DNA of 64,000 nucleotides from Hymenobacter artigasi. GTDB lineage: Bacteria > Bacteroidota > Bacteroidia > Cytophagales > Hymenobacteraceae. Under the pieces are notes generated by a model. It had not been told where the DNA came from. It worked only from the letters and a program-made list of their open reading frames with translations, and did not search any database. This document shows positions 24,283-35,102 of the stretch, in pieces (positions within the stretch are counted from its first letter, which is position 1; every line of letters starts with the position of its first letter). The stretch spans positions 124,001-188,000 of the forward strand of contig NZ_JAAVTK010000004.1 of NCBI RefSeq assembly GCF_012275535.1, written 5' to 3'. The translations under genes were made by a program, and so were the position numbers.

Positions 24283-26469
24283 TTACGCCGGCATGGCCTT
24301 CAACTCCCGGCCCCAGAAACGGTGTTTGGCAATGGCGGCGATGAAGTCGTTGTTCAAGCCATTCGCATCCTTGCCGGTCACCACGCCTTCGGCGCTCAGA
24401 ATATCCTCGGCACCAGGATAAGCGGCGGCTTGCAGCAGCTCGGTGCCCGCCCCCGCGGCGGCGATGGGCTTGCAGTGCCGGAAGGCCTCGTTGACGAAGC
24501 GCACGGCGTCGGGGTTCTGCTTGAGAATGGCCACGCTGGCCTGGCCATCGGCCACGTACACGGCATCAAACAGCACCGAGGCCGTGGAGAGGAACGTGCC
24601 GTTAACCAGCAGCTCCTCGCCGCCCTGGCCCTTGATGCTGCCCAGGTGCGTGGCAATAATTGCAGCCTGCGCGCCTTCATCCATCAGGGCTTTCATCAGG
24701 TCGCCGATGGCGGTTACGTCGGCCCCGTCGGTGGCCAGAACGGCAACGTGGCGGGTTTTGATGCCCTTGGCCGTGGCATTTGCCTTGGCCCCTGATGCCA
24801 TGCTCAGGGCCGAGTCGCTGCCCACCGAATCGGTCGCGGGTTTGGGCTGGTAGGGGGCCGGGTCGGTATCGGCGCCGTAGCTGCCGAGGTTGAGCTGCAC
24901 CCCCTCGGCCGAGGGCACGGGTACGCCAAGGCCCTCGGCAATGCGCTCGGCCAGTTCCGGGGCCACCTGGGCGTGCAGCATCAGCATGCGGTTGCGTATC
25001 GACTCGGTCTGAACGTGGCTCAACTCGAAGCGCTGGGCTTTCACGATGTGCATTTTCTCGGCTTCCGACATGCTGTTCCAGAACAGGCGGGCCTGGCTGA
25101 AATGGTCGCTGAAACTCTTGCTGCGCAGGCGGATTTTGTGGCCGTCCACGCGCTCATACATCGAGCTGAAGCCGCCTTCGCTCTGCTTGGCTTGCTTGGG
25201 GGTATTGTCGTTCAGTAAGTTGGGGTTGTAAGCCACTTTCCCCTTGTTGATTGTCTGGCGCATGTGGCCGTCGCGCTGGTTGTTGTGTATGGGGGCCAGC
25301 GAGCGGTTAATGGGAATTTCGTGGAAGTTGGGGCCGCCCAGGCGCTTGAGTTGGGTGTCGAGGTAGGAAAACAGGCGGCCCTGCAGCAGCGGGTCGTTGG
25401 TGAAGTCGATGCCCGGCACGATGTGGCTCAGGCAGAACGCGACCTGCTCGGTTTCGGCAAAGTAGTTGTCCACGTTGCGGTTGAGCACCATTTTGCCGAT
25501 TTTCTGCACCGGCACCAGGTCTTCGGGAATGAGCTTGGTGGCATCCAGAATATCGAAGCCGAACTTGTGCTCGTCCTCTGCTTCCACCACCTGCACGCCC
25601 AGCTCCCACTCGGGGTAGGCCCCCATTTCGATGCAGTTCCAGAGGTCGCGGCGGTGGAAGTCAGGGTCTTTGCCCGAAATCTGCTGGGCTTCTTCCCAGG
25701 CCACGCCGTGCACGCCCAGCAGCGGCTTCCAGTGGAATTTCACGAAGCGCCACTTGCCAGCGGCATCCACCAGCCGGAAGGTGTGCACGCCAAAGCCCTC
25801 CATCATGCGCAGGCTGCGCGGAAGGGCGCGGTCCGACATGGCCCAGAGCAGCATGTGCATGGCCTCGGGGCTGGTTGAAATGAAGTCGTAAAATGTATCG
25901 TGCGCCGAAGCAGCCTGCGGAATCTCGTTGTGCGGCTCGGGCTTCACCGCATGAATCAGGTCGGGAAACTTGATGGCATCCTGAATAAAAAACACCGGCA
26001 TGTTGTTGCCCACAAGGTCAAAAACGCCTTCCTGGGTGTAGAATTTTACCGCGAAGCCGCGCACATCACGCGCCAAATCGGAAGAGCCGCGAAAGCCGGC
26101 CACGGTGGAAAAACGCGTGAAAACCGGCGTTTTAACGCCCGGCTGCAAGAAACCGGCACGACTTAGGGCGCTGGCATTGTCGTAGGCTTCAAAATAGCCG
26201 TGGGCCCCTACGCCCCGGGCGTGCACCACCCGCTCGGGGATGCGCTCGTGGTCGAAATGGGTGATTTTTTCGCGCAGCAGAAAGTCTTCGAGCAGCGAGG
26301 GGCCGCGCTCGCTACCCTTCAGCGAGTTCTGGTCGTCGTTGACGCGTAAGCCCTGGTTCGAGGTAAGGAATTCGCCGTAGCCGTCGTCGGTATTCCGGGC
26401 CAGGTCGTCAATTTTGGGGTTGGTTATGGTGTCTTCGTGGGTCTTTTTGGTTAGGGGCTTGTTTTTCAT
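24283..26469 (-). CDS. katE: Large-subunit (clade 2) catalase HPII
   Basis: KatE disproportionates hydrogen peroxide in the cytoplasm. The 728 residues match large-subunit catalases. The haem-distal region [20 protein letters not shown] carries the catalytic histidine near residue 85, [20 protein letters not shown] follows, then [40 protein letters not shown] is close to the proximal tyrosine region. The C-terminal 150 residues form the flavodoxin-like domain ([20 protein letters not shown]). The divergent region before it is shared with a lipoprotein gene. Confidence 0.95.
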   Translation of the reverse strand: MKNKPLTKKTHEDTITNPKIDDLARNTDDGYGEFLTSNQGLRVNDDQNSLKGSERGPSLLEDFLLREKITHFDHERIPERVVHARGVGAHGYFEAYDNASALSRAGFLQPGVKTPVFTRFSTVAGFRGSSDLARDVRGFAVKFYTQEGVFDLVGNNMPVFFIQDAIKFPDLIHAVKPEPHNEIPQAASAHDTFYDFISTSPEAMHMLLWAMSDRALPRSLRMMEGFGVHTFRLVDAAGKWRFVKFHWKPLLGVHGVAWEEAQQISGKDPDFHRRDLWNCIEMGAYPEWELGVQVVEAEDEHKFGFDILDATKLIPEDLVPVQKIGKMVLNRNVDNYFAETEQVAFCLSHIVPGIDFTNDPLLQGRLFSYLDTQLKRLGGPNFHEIPINRSLAPIHNNQRDGHMRQTINKGKVAYNPNLLNDNTPKQAKQSEGGFSSMYERVDGHKIRLRSKSFSDHFSQARLFWNSMSEAEKMHIVKAQRFELSHVQTESIRNRMLMLHAQVAPELAERIAEGLGVPVPSAEGVQLNLGSYGADTDPAPYQPKPATDSVGSDSALSMASGAKANATAKGIKTRHVAVLATDGADVTAIGDLMKALMDEGAQAAIIATHLGSIKGQGGEELLVNGTFLSTASVLFDAVYVADGQASVAILKQNPDAVRFVNEAFRHCKPIAAAGAGTELLQAAAYPGAEDILSAEGVVTGKDANGLNNDFIAAIAKHRFWGRELKAMPA

Positions 26470-26779
26470 AGGAGGAGGATTTTTGGTGGCTTACGCCCCC
26501 AACAACGCACTTCCTGGTTTAGTGGTTGGTGCATTATTTGAATCCTGCATATAGGCATTCGGGAGGCAGATTGGCTTTTGTGTTGAGTCTCAAAGTATCG
26601 GTTGAAGCTAAGGAGGAGCCTGCGGCGTGAATAAATTTTGAGTGGGTTTTACAAAGACTCAACAGTAGAATACCTCGGCCACGCAAACCGGCCCCGGCCA
26701 GCAACCCCGCTCCGGTGCCGTGCGTACCGACTCCGCACAACCAACAACGCCCGACTCAACCTCTTTCTGATTCCCCCCA
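26470..26779. promoter_or_regulatory. Shared katE / beta-propeller divergent region with a spaced inverted repeat
   Basis: This 310-base gap separates two divergent starts. TGTTGAGTCT at 26581-26590 and its exact complement AGACTCAACA at 26655-26664 form a 10-bp inverted repeat 64 bases apart. It could be an operator pair or a fortuitous repeat. A 68-residue minus-strand reading frame in it (26534-26740) is not convincing. Confidence 0.35.
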
Positions 26780-27961
26780 ATGCCTTACCCTACCTATAAC
26801 TCGTTGGCCACCTTGCTGCTTAGCGGTGCCCTGCTATCCGGCTGCAATTCCAATCCACCAGCCACCCAGGACGATGCCGTGAACAAAGAAGCGGTGGTAA
26901 ACACCGACTCAGCGACCCTTAAAACGGCTTCGGCCGATACCATGGGCGTGCCCGCCGGCTCTATTCCCACCGTTGGCAGCCCGCAGCTGCTCTTCACCCT
27001 GCCGGATACGCACAACACTCCCGACGGCCTTGCCCTGAGCCCCGACGGCCGCATCCTGCTCTCGGTGCCCAACATTGCCGACAACAGTCAGCCCGCCGCA
27101 ATTGTCGAGATTGTGGGCAATACTTACAAGCCTTTCGCGCCCAACCTGCCCCTGGAGCCCACCACCAAAAAAGCTGCCCCGATGGACCTGGCTTTCGGCC
27201 CCGACGGCAACGTGTACTACACCGAAAACCAGTACGAAAACAGCAAGAAATACGTGTCGCGCCTTATGCGCATCAACATGAAAAATGGCAAGCCCGGCAA
27301 CATCGAAACCGTAGTGGACAGCTTCGCGCTATCCAACGGCCTGGTGTGGAAGGGCAACCTGCTGTATATCACCGATAGCCAGTGGGATATGCCCGGCAAC
27401 GACAAAGGCAGCGCCATCCTACGCTTCACCCTCGATGAGCTGAAAAAAGGTGGCCCGCTACACCTCAAGCCTAAAACCAAGGACCCGCACGTACTGGCCA
27501 TGTTCACGACCAACGTGAACGAAACCGGCGTAGACAACGGCGCCGATGGCATCGACTACGACAGCAAAGGCAACCTCTACACCGGCTCGTTCGGCGACGG
27601 CAGCTTCTACAAAGTCACCCTCAAACCCGACGGCACCTACGCCAAGAAGGAAGCCGTAGCCCTGACCGGCGATAAAATCACCTGCATCGACGGCTTCGTG
27701 ATTGACCGCGCCACCGACAAAGCCTACGTGACCGGCGCCCGCCAAAACGCCATCTTCGTCATCAACCTGAAAGACAACAGCGTGACCACGCTGGCCCAGA
27801 ACCCCGACACCGACGGTACCGGCGGCAAGCTCGACCAGCCCGCCGAGGTGCTGCTGAAAGGCAAGCGCCTGTACATTTCCAACTACGATAATCCGGCGAA
27901 GCACTTCGTGAATGTGAAGTCGGATGCGCCGCATACGGAGTCGGTGATTGACTTGCCGTAG
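26780..27961 (+). CDS. SMP-30/gluconolactonase-like beta-propeller lipoprotein
   Basis: A 393-residue protein with lipobox GALLSGC at residue 22 and a threonine/alanine-rich linker, then a six-bladed propeller. Blade motifs include TPDGLALSPDGRILLSVPNI, PMDLAFGPDGNVYYTENQYE, LSNGLVWKGNLLYITDSQWD and NGADGIDYDSKGNLYTGSFG. Aspartates in the G-L-x-x-S/D-P-D-G turns may bind a divalent metal as in SMP-30. It should sit in the periplasm or on the outer membrane. Substrate unknown. Divergent from katE. Confidence 0.82.
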   Translation: MPYPTYNSLATLLLSGALLSGCNSNPPATQDDAVNKEAVVNTDSATLKTASADTMGVPAGSIPTVGSPQLLFTLPDTHNTPDGLALSPDGRILLSVPNIADNSQPAAIVEIVGNTYKPFAPNLPLEPTTKKAAPMDLAFGPDGNVYYTENQYENSKKYVSRLMRINMKNGKPGNIETVVDSFALSNGLVWKGNLLYITDSQWDMPGNDKGSAILRFTLDELKKGGPLHLKPKTKDPHVLAMFTTNVNETGVDNGADGIDYDSKGNLYTGSFGDGSFYKVTLKPDGTYAKKEAVALTGDKITCIDGFVIDRATDKAYVTGARQNAIFVINLKDNSVTTLAQNPDTDGTGGKLDQPAEVLLKGKRLYISNYDNPAKHFVNVKSDAPHTESVIDLP

Positions 27962-27964
27962 TCG

Positions 27965-28114
27965 TCACCTCACCCCCGGCCCCTCTCCCGCGGAGAGGGG
28001 AGCCTGACGACAAAAAATGCCCGCTGCAATTGCAGCGGGCATTTTTTGTGGGAAATTTACCCTAATACCGTCGTGGCTCCCCTCTCCGCGGGAGAGGGGC
28101 CGGGGGTGAGGTGA
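27965..28114. repeat. Inverted repeat of the DUF559-cassette family around a terminator
   Basis: Arms 27965-28011 and 28070-28114 are nearly perfect complements (one small indel). Each arm contains its own small hairpin CCCTCTCC-CGC-GGAGAGGGG and the inner end GAGCCTGACGAC on the left. The same arm type, with the same inner end, flanks the DUF559 gene at 50558-51117. Here the arms enclose the terminator at 28012-28047. The element begins three bases after one stop codon and ends five before the other. Confidence 0.88.
28012..28047. terminator. Bidirectional terminator inside the 27965-28114 repeat
   Basis: AAAAAATGCCCGCTGCAAT pairs with its perfect complement ATTGCAGCGGGCATTTTTT, with U tracts in both directions. 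Confidence 0.88.
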
Positions 28115-28119
28115 TGCGG

Positions 28120-30111
28120 TTACTCCTGTAGCTCCCACGCAGTGCGATACCCTCCAATCCGCTCTACATACTCAATCAGGGCCTTGAAAAACGGGTGCGC
28201 GCTCAGCGTCGAAGAATCCCCTACGAGCAGGAGCTTTTTCCGCGCCCGCGTCATACCCACGTTCATGCGGCGGATATCTGAAAGGAAGCCGATTTCGCCG
28301 TGGTTGTTGCTGCGGGTGAGGGTGATGGCAATGATGTCGCGCTCCTGGCCCTGGAACGAATCCACGGTGCCCACGCTGAGCTGGCGGTGTAGCATAAAGC
28401 CGCTGAGCTCGTCGTTTTCCTCAATGGCATCCTTTAGGTAGTTGATTTGGGCGCGGTAGGGGGCAATTACGCCGATGCTGAGCGGGTCTTCCTCGTGGTC
28501 GGCGGGGTCGTAGGGTTCGAGGAGTTGGGCGAGGCGCTTGAGTAGCAAATCCGCTTCTTCGGGGTTGGCGGTGGAGCGGCTTTCGGGGATGGTGATTTCC
28601 TGGAAGCCGAAGCCGGCCGTGTCGAGGAATTCCACGGGCAGGTCGGGGGCGAAGCGCAGGTCGTAGGCGTCGAGGCCGGCGTGGGCCACTGTTTCGTAGG
28701 CCACCAGTTGGCCGTCGTAGAACTGGTCGGAGCTGAACTGCATGATTTGCTCGTGCATGCGGTACTGCACCGTGAGCATGCGGGCCGTGGCGGGCTGGCG
28801 CTTAATGGCTTTCTCGAACAGCGTTTCGCGCAGGGCCCCGGCCTTGTCACTCTTCACGGTGGGCGGCAGCTGGTGGTGGTCGCCGGCCAGAATCACGCGC
28901 TGGCCCTTGGAAATGGGAATCCAGCAACCCGGCTCCAGGGCCTGGGCGGCTTCGTCAATAAACACCGTTTCGTACGTCAGGTGGCGAATGTTGCGGTTGC
29001 TCGCGCCCACCAGCGTGCACGTTATCACCTGCACTGACTCCAGCAAATCCTCCGTGATGTAACGTTCCAAATCGTCGGCCTGCTGGAATAGCATCTTGGC
29101 TTCCTCCTTCAGCATCCGGCGCTGCTGCTGCTCCTCGTAGCCGAAGTTGCGGACGTGTTTGCTGGCGGTTTCGCGGTACTGGTCGGCTGTCTGGCGCATC
29201 GAGCGCATCTCGTTGTAGCTCTTGTGGTTCATCACCTGAGCATCCAGCGTGTGCTCCAGCAGAAGGTCGGAAACCCGCGAGGGGTTGCCCATGCGAATGA
29301 CGTTCACGCCGCGCTCGGCCAGCTTTTCGGTTAGCAAATCCACGGCCGTGTTGCTGGGGGCGCATACCAGCACCCGCCGCTCGCGCCGGATGGTTTCCAG
29401 AATGGCCTGCACCAGCGTGGTGGTTTTGCCGGTACCGGGCGGGCCGTGGATGATGGCTACGTCCTTAGCCGCCAGCACATGCTTCACGGCGGCCAGCTGG
29501 GATTCATTCAGCGGGCTGGGGTAGAAGAGGTCGGTGGCTTTTTCCTCGCGAAAACGGGCTTCTTTGGCCCCCAGCAGGATGTCGCGCAGCTCGGCCAAGC
29601 GGTCGCCGTAGGCGCCCATCACCTTGCCCAGGGCGTAGTCCATCTCGCGGTAGCTCACCTCATCGAAGGTTAGGTCGATGCCCATTTTATTGCCCTCAGT
29701 CACCCAGTCGGGCAGGTCCTCTTTAGTAGTGGCGAGCCGCAGCTTGTTGCGCCGCACGCTGATGATGACGCCATTAAGCGTGGGCCGGTCGGTGGCCGAG
29801 CGGCCGGGTACGTTGCCAAACAGGGCCGCATTCTTGCCTACCTGAAACAGGTGCAGGCCCTGCTGGCCGGCGGGCCGCTCCAGCTCCAGCACCACCTTGC
29901 CGCCGAAGCCAATGTCTTCCTGCGTGATGGTGACGGGGTACCAGGTGAGGCCGCGCTGCTGCCGCTCTGATATGCTGGCTTTGGCGTTTTTGAGCTTGAA
30001 TTGCACCAGGTCTTCCTGCTGCTCCAGCTTCATAAGGGCCTGCACCTGGCGCAGCTCTTTTTCGATGGCGTAGGGGTCGACGGGGGCGAAAGTGGGGGTG
30101 GTATCGGACAA
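28120..30111 (-). CDS. UPF1/IGHMBP2-like superfamily 1 helicase
   Basis: A 663-residue SF1B helicase. Domain order: an N-terminal beta-barrel part (residues 1-190, GLTWYPVTITQEDIGFGGKV), Walker A GPPGTGKTTTLVQ near residue 215, motif Ia VLVCAPSNTAVDLL, the stalk insertion rich in charged helices, Walker B VFIDEAAQALEP, GDHHQLPPTV, then QYRMHEQIMQFSS, GVIAPYRAQINYL, TVDSFQGQERDIIAIT and RMNVGMTRARKKLLLVG. It should unwind DNA or RNA 5' to 3' with ATP. No partner genes are linked, so the pathway is open. Confidence 0.9.
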   Translation of the reverse strand: MSDTTPTFAPVDPYAIEKELRQVQALMKLEQQEDLVQFKLKNAKASISERQQRGLTWYPVTITQEDIGFGGKVVLELERPAGQQGLHLFQVGKNAALFGNVPGRSATDRPTLNGVIISVRRNKLRLATTKEDLPDWVTEGNKMGIDLTFDEVSYREMDYALGKVMGAYGDRLAELRDILLGAKEARFREEKATDLFYPSPLNESQLAAVKHVLAAKDVAIIHGPPGTGKTTTLVQAILETIRRERRVLVCAPSNTAVDLLTEKLAERGVNVIRMGNPSRVSDLLLEHTLDAQVMNHKSYNEMRSMRQTADQYRETASKHVRNFGYEEQQQRRMLKEEAKMLFQQADDLERYITEDLLESVQVITCTLVGASNRNIRHLTYETVFIDEAAQALEPGCWIPISKGQRVILAGDHHQLPPTVKSDKAGALRETLFEKAIKRQPATARMLTVQYRMHEQIMQFSSDQFYDGQLVAYETVAHAGLDAYDLRFAPDLPVEFLDTAGFGFQEITIPESRSTANPEEADLLLKRLAQLLEPYDPADHEEDPLSIGVIAPYRAQINYLKDAIEENDELSGFMLHRQLSVGTVDSFQGQERDIIAITLTRSNNHGEIGFLSDIRRMNVGMTRARKKLLLVGDSSTLSAHPFFKALIEYVERIGGYRTAWELQE

Positions 30112-30177
30112 GTGAAAGCGGGTTGGGTTCGTGACAGAATACGAACAACCAATTACAAGTGGATATTAATTTGATTT

Positions 30178-30549
30178 CTACCGCCAGTGAGGTAATGACT
30201 GGCAGAGCGTTTCGGCAAACTCTTGCGTGAGTTCTGGAGCAGGTTGGGTAGCTTGATGCTCCTTAATCAGCCGAATAACACCTAAGCTGTAACAGTTTTT
30301 TATGCGAAGGTTCTCGATGTGCTTAGCCCTAATAATTGCTTTTATCGGTCGGTTTGACTTTCGGTGATGTCCAATCACGACCACATCATTACACATTCCC
30401 GGAAACCAGTCGATAATGTAAACCTTGGCTCCGGGGCGGAAGTGTTTGGTGCCCGTGCGAGTTTCCTCTCCACTTGGACCGTACGACCGTTCCGCTACTA
30501 TATTTCCAATTGCAGTACAAAAGAATTCTTGAGGAGCTTCTGATTCCAT
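30178..30549 (-). CDS. Hypothetical protein
   Basis: A 123-residue protein, no signal peptide or membrane segment. It has a beta-rich centre (GTKHFRPGAKVYIIDWFPGM, NDVVVIGHHRKSNRPIKAII) and a helical end (LGVIRLIKEHQATQ). The G-A-K-V-Y-I-I-D strand pattern recalls small SH3-like barrels but the family is not recognised. GC content is well below the neighbours. It ends 66 bases from the helicase start and lies next to an antitoxin remnant, which suggests recent insertion here. Confidence 0.6.
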   Translation of the reverse strand: MESEAPQEFFCTAIGNIVAERSYGPSGEETRTGTKHFRPGAKVYIIDWFPGMCNDVVVIGHHRKSNRPIKAIIRAKHIENLRIKNCYSLGVIRLIKEHQATQPAPELTQEFAETLCQSLPHWR

Positions 30550-30565
30550 TATAGTCTACAGTTTC

Positions 30566-30697
30566 TTAAGCCGCAGCCAACAGCACTTCGGCCGAAATCC
30601 CCAGGTTGTCGTGCAGCGCATTCATCATTTTAAAGCGTAGCCAGGCAAAGGTCGGGAGTATCTTGAGAAACAACGTTTCAGTTGCTGGCTTCAGTAA
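30566..30697 (-). pseudogene. Remnant of a HigA-like antitoxin (C-terminal end only)
   Basis: An open stretch of 43 codons ends in RFKMMNALHDNLGISAEVLL and a stop. This is the usual C-terminal end of HigA-type HTH antitoxins (a helix with L-H-x-x-L-G-I then E-V-L-L). A stop codon at 30698-30700 cuts it off with no HTH part and no start that would give one. No HigB toxin is left beside it. The rest of the 30550-30921 gap holds no gene I can support. Confidence 0.45.
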
Positions 30698-30921
30698 TTA
30701 GAAGGGCTGCCTTCGTGGCAATAAGGCCCAAAGTAACAAGCGTTGCAGTCCTGCCTGCAATTGCATCGGCCAGAGCGGCAGAATGCCGCCAGGCAATCGG
30801 CTATCCGGCCAATGTTGCGTTTCCTGCGTAGAAAAGGAAAGTTAACCCCCGTTACCAATCGAAGCCAACAGCCGCCCCAAGGGCCGCCCATTAGCTCCGC
30901 ACTTGCCCTTTACTGCCGTTT

Positions 30922-32454
<1,533 letters not shown>

Positions 32455-32469
32455 TTCTGCCTGATTGCA

Positions 32470-32581
32470 GAGCAACCGCGTAGCGGTGACAGGTTTGTAG
32501 CAACACGCCACCTGAACGATAGAGCCGCGTCGCGGTGACAGATTGCATAGGCGCTTCTGTCACCGCGACGCGGCTTTTTTT
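32470..32581 (+). terminator. Terminator hairpin with an extra upstream copy of one arm
   Basis: AGCCGCGTCGCGGTGACAGA (32523-32542) pairs perfectly with the complement at 32556-32575, followed by seven T. A degenerate direct copy of the left arm (CCGCGTAGCGGTGACAGG) lies at about 32476, so the stem belongs to a repeat. Confidence 0.75.
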
Positions 32582-32652
32582 CAAACGAGGCTCTTCTTAA
32601 CGAAGTAATTTGCGGAAAAGTAGTAGGATGCGACCCCGCGTCCTACTTTGGG

Positions 32653-33012
32653 CTATTGAAAAAAGTCGTCCGGGTCGGCTTGGCTCAGGTACTTGCGCAG
32701 CTGCGGCAGCGTGCCGAAATAGGGGAGTACGCAGGCCAGAAACTGGTCGGCCAGGGCCGGGCTGCTGACGTAGGCCACGAAGGCGGTGCCACTTTCGGTG
32801 AACTCCATCTCATCGAGCAGGGCGGGGCAATGCTCCTCCACAATGGTTTCGAGGTGCTCGGCCCAGGAAGCGGCCGTGCCGCCGAAGCCGAAGTGCTGAA
32901 ACAGGGCGTAATAGTCCTCCAGCCCGCCCACATCGGCAAAAATCAATACCTGGTACTCGGGAGAAACGGGCGCGGGGGCGGGAGAGAGCTGAAAAGGGAA
33001 CGTAACGGACAT
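32653..33012 (-). CDS. Imm51-like immunity protein
   Basis: A 119-residue acidic cytoplasmic protein. The order GGLEDYYALFQHFGFGGTAA, then SWAEHLETIVEEHCPALLDE, then MEFTESGTAFVAYVSSPALA is close to the Imm51 pattern (aromatic G-x-G-x-x-W, helix ending in P-E/A-L-L-D, then F-x-x-E-x-G-x-F-x-A). Imm51 proteins neutralise toxins of polymorphic or contact-dependent systems. No toxin gene is beside it, so this is an orphan copy. Family call is from motif order only. Confidence 0.5.
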   Translation of the reverse strand: MSVTFPFQLSPAPAPVSPEYQVLIFADVGGLEDYYALFQHFGFGGTAASWAEHLETIVEEHCPALLDEMEFTESGTAFVAYVSSPALADQFLACVLPYFGTLPQLRKYLSQADPDDFFQ

Positions 33013-33060
33013 GCGGCGAAGGTACGGCCGGGCGTAGCAGGGTGTACCGTAAACGCTGCA

Positions 33061-33108
33061 AGTCCGCGCGTGAACTGTGCTACGCGCGGACTCGCAAAGT
33101 CCGCGCTA
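33061..33108. repeat. Hairpin with third partial arm at the end of the cryptochrome gene
   Basis: AGTCCGCGCGT and ACGCGCGGACT (33061-33071, 33082-33092) are exact complements. A further AGTCCGCGCTA follows at 33098-33108 and includes the TAG stop of the cryptochrome gene. Confidence 0.7.
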
Positions 33109-34422
33109 CTTGTTCCAGGTGCGCACGTAGCGGCCCTGCGGGTCGTAGCGCCGGGCCTGCTGGGGTACGTCGAAGGCGGTGTCGCGTACATCGGTGCCGG
33201 TGCCGGCGATGTACTTCCAGTTGCCCCAGTTCGAGGCTGCGTCGTGGTCGATGAGCTGGTGTTCGAACCAGGCCGCGCCCCAGCGCCAGTCCTGGTGCAA
33301 GTCGTGAATGAGGTAGCTGGCTACGTTCTGTCGGCCCCGATTGCTCATGAAGCCGGTGGCGGCCAGCTCGCGCATATTGGCATCCACAAAGGCATTGCCG
33401 GTGCGGCCGGCGGCCCAGTTGGCAAACACGGTTTTGTCGGATTGAACGGGCTTGGGTAGCTGGTCGCGCAGGCCGCGCCAACGGAAGAAATCCGGCCCGA
33501 CGCGGTACGCCAGCAGGCGGAAATAGTCGCGCCACAGCAGCTCCAGCCGCAGCTGCATGGCGCCTTTGCTGCGCGCGCCGTGGGTGGCATCATATTCATC
33601 AATGGCCGCCCAAATCTGACGGGCCGAGAGACTGCCATTGGCTAGCCAGGGCGAAAACTTGGTGCTGAAGGCCTCGCCCAGCATTTCATTCCGGGTGTCG
33701 TCGTAGCGGCCAATGAGGTGGCGCGCCACGGCATAGTCGTGCAGGCGGGCCAGGCTGGCGGTTTCGCCCCCGCCCAGCGCGGGCAGGGCCGAGCGGCGGT
33801 CGGGCAGGGGCCGCGCCGCTGCCGGCAGGCCCAGCGCGGTGGCTAGCGCATCGGCAGTGGGCAGCGGCGCGGGTACGAAGCCCGACGGCAATGGTGGCAG
33901 CTGGCGCGGCGCGGGCAGCGGTGGCCGCACCCGCACTTTCGCAGCCACATCAAACCGAAACTTGCTGAACGACAGCGGCAGCCGCCCAATGGGAATGGGC
34001 AGGTCGTCGGGGTGCAGCAGCGTCAGGGTTTCGAAGCAGCGGAGGGGGACTTGCGGGCCGAGGGCGGCGCGGAGGGCTTCTTCGGCCTCTTCTTCCTCGG
34101 TGGTGTGCTCGGCGCTGGCGTGCACGGCCCCCGCGTTCAGCTGCCGGGCCAGGGCGGGCAGTACTTCTTCGGGGCGGCCCACCGCGAAGTGAATGGCGGA
34201 GCCCAGCGTGCTGTAGCGCTGCCGCAGGTCGGCCAGCGTTTCGAGCAGGAAGGGCAGGCGGTGCGGGCCGGTGCGCGGCAGGTCCAGGTAGGCATCAGGA
34301 CCCAGCGATACCGGGTCGAAGCAATACACGGGCAGCAGGGCGGTGGTGCCGGCCGGTAGCGCGGCCAGCGCCTCATTGTCGTGCAGGCGCAGGTCGTTGC
34401 GCAGCCAGTAGAGAACGGTCAT
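33106..34422 (-). CDS. DASH-type cryptochrome / photolyase
   Basis: A 438-residue flavoprotein that binds FAD and a light-harvesting cofactor; DASH proteins repair cyclobutane dimers mainly in single-stranded DNA. The N-terminal alpha/beta domain starts MTVLYWLRNDLRLHDNEALA. The FAD domain shows NEMLGEAFSTKFSPWLANGS, ELLWRDYFRLLA, ATGFMSNRGRQNVASYLIHD and DHDAASNWGNWKYIAGTGTD, typical of the DASH group. The ATG at 34422 is chosen because the fold starts directly after it; 22 upstream residues have no match. Confidence 0.94.
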   Translation of the reverse strand: MTVLYWLRNDLRLHDNEALAALPAGTTALLPVYCFDPVSLGPDAYLDLPRTGPHRLPFLLETLADLRQRYSTLGSAIHFAVGRPEEVLPALARQLNAGAVHASAEHTTEEEEAEEALRAALGPQVPLRCFETLTLLHPDDLPIPIGRLPLSFSKFRFDVAAKVRVRPPLPAPRQLPPLPSGFVPAPLPTADALATALGLPAAARPLPDRRSALPALGGGETASLARLHDYAVARHLIGRYDDTRNEMLGEAFSTKFSPWLANGSLSARQIWAAIDEYDATHGARSKGAMQLRLELLWRDYFRLLAYRVGPDFFRWRGLRDQLPKPVQSDKTVFANWAAGRTGNAFVDANMRELAATGFMSNRGRQNVASYLIHDLHQDWRWGAAWFEHQLIDHDAASNWGNWKYIAGTGTDVRDTAFDVPQQARRYDPQGRYVRTWNK

Positions 34423-34499
34423 GCAGGTTTTTGGGCGAGTGTAGCAGGCTAACACGCAACGCGGCCAGACTTCCCGCCGGTCCGCCAAAAAACCTTGGG

Positions 34500-35102
34500 C
34501 TACCGGCGCCGGCGCAGTGCCACCACCATGCCCACGCAGGCCAGCGCCAGGCCCGCAATCAGGGCGTCGCGCACGAAGTGGCCCTGCTTGGCCTCGGCTA
34601 CTTCGGCTTCGAGGTCGCGCATTTTGGCCAGCTGCTGCTTTTCGCGCTGGCGCATGTTTTCGGTTTCGTTGGTGAGCTCCGAGAGGCGCTGGGCGGTGAG
34701 GTTGCGGTCGTCGCGCGAGCTGGTTTCGAGGTGGGTGGTGGTGGCGGCCAGGCGCACGGAATTGGTCTGGGCCGCCTGGGCGGTGCGGTTGAGCACGTCC
34801 ACAATCTGCTGGTCCTTGTCTACGATGCCCTGCAGGGCATCCACCACTTCCTGGAGGTCTTTTTTGGAAGGCTTGTTGCCGAACAGGCTATGGCGCTGGG
34901 CGCTGGCCTCGCGGTAGCGGTCGGTCAGGGATTTGCGCTCGGCCAGCAGGCCGGGCAGGGGCGAATCGGCGGTGATGGCCGGCGTCTGGGCGGCCGTGGC
35001 CAGCCCCCACAGCAGCCCGCCACTCAGGGCCAGGGCCCGAAAAACGGGGCGAGCGTCGGATATTTGCAAACTGTCAACCCAGGAAAAGAAGTGCGTACGC
35101 AT
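34500..35102 (-). CDS. Coiled-coil protein with C-terminal membrane anchor
   Basis: A 200-residue protein with a putative signal-like N-terminal segment (FRALALSGGLLWGLATAAQ), a long helical region (VDALQGIVDKDQQIVDVLNR, SELTNETENMRQREKQQLAK) that reads as coiled coil, and a C-terminal membrane segment ending RRRR. Function unknown. Its candidate ATG at 35100-35102 shares two bases with the ATG of the divergent lipoprotein gene, so at least one of the two starts is probably further inside the gene. Confidence 0.6.
   Translation of the reverse strand: MRTHFFSWVDSLQISDARPVFRALALSGGLLWGLATAAQTPAITADSPLPGLLAERKSLTDRYREASAQRHSLFGNKPSKKDLQEVVDALQGIVDKDQQIVDVLNRTAQAAQTNSVRLAATTTHLETSSRDDRNLTAQRLSELTNETENMRQREKQQLAKMRDLEAEVAEAKQGHFVRDALIAGLALACVGMVVALRRRR

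Noticed and set aside
26534..26740. 68-residue frame between katE and the beta-propeller gene
   Set aside because: No signal, no family, lies in the shared control region.
30691..30891. 66-residue minus-strand frame
   Set aside because: No recognisable protein; low-complexity intergenic sequence.
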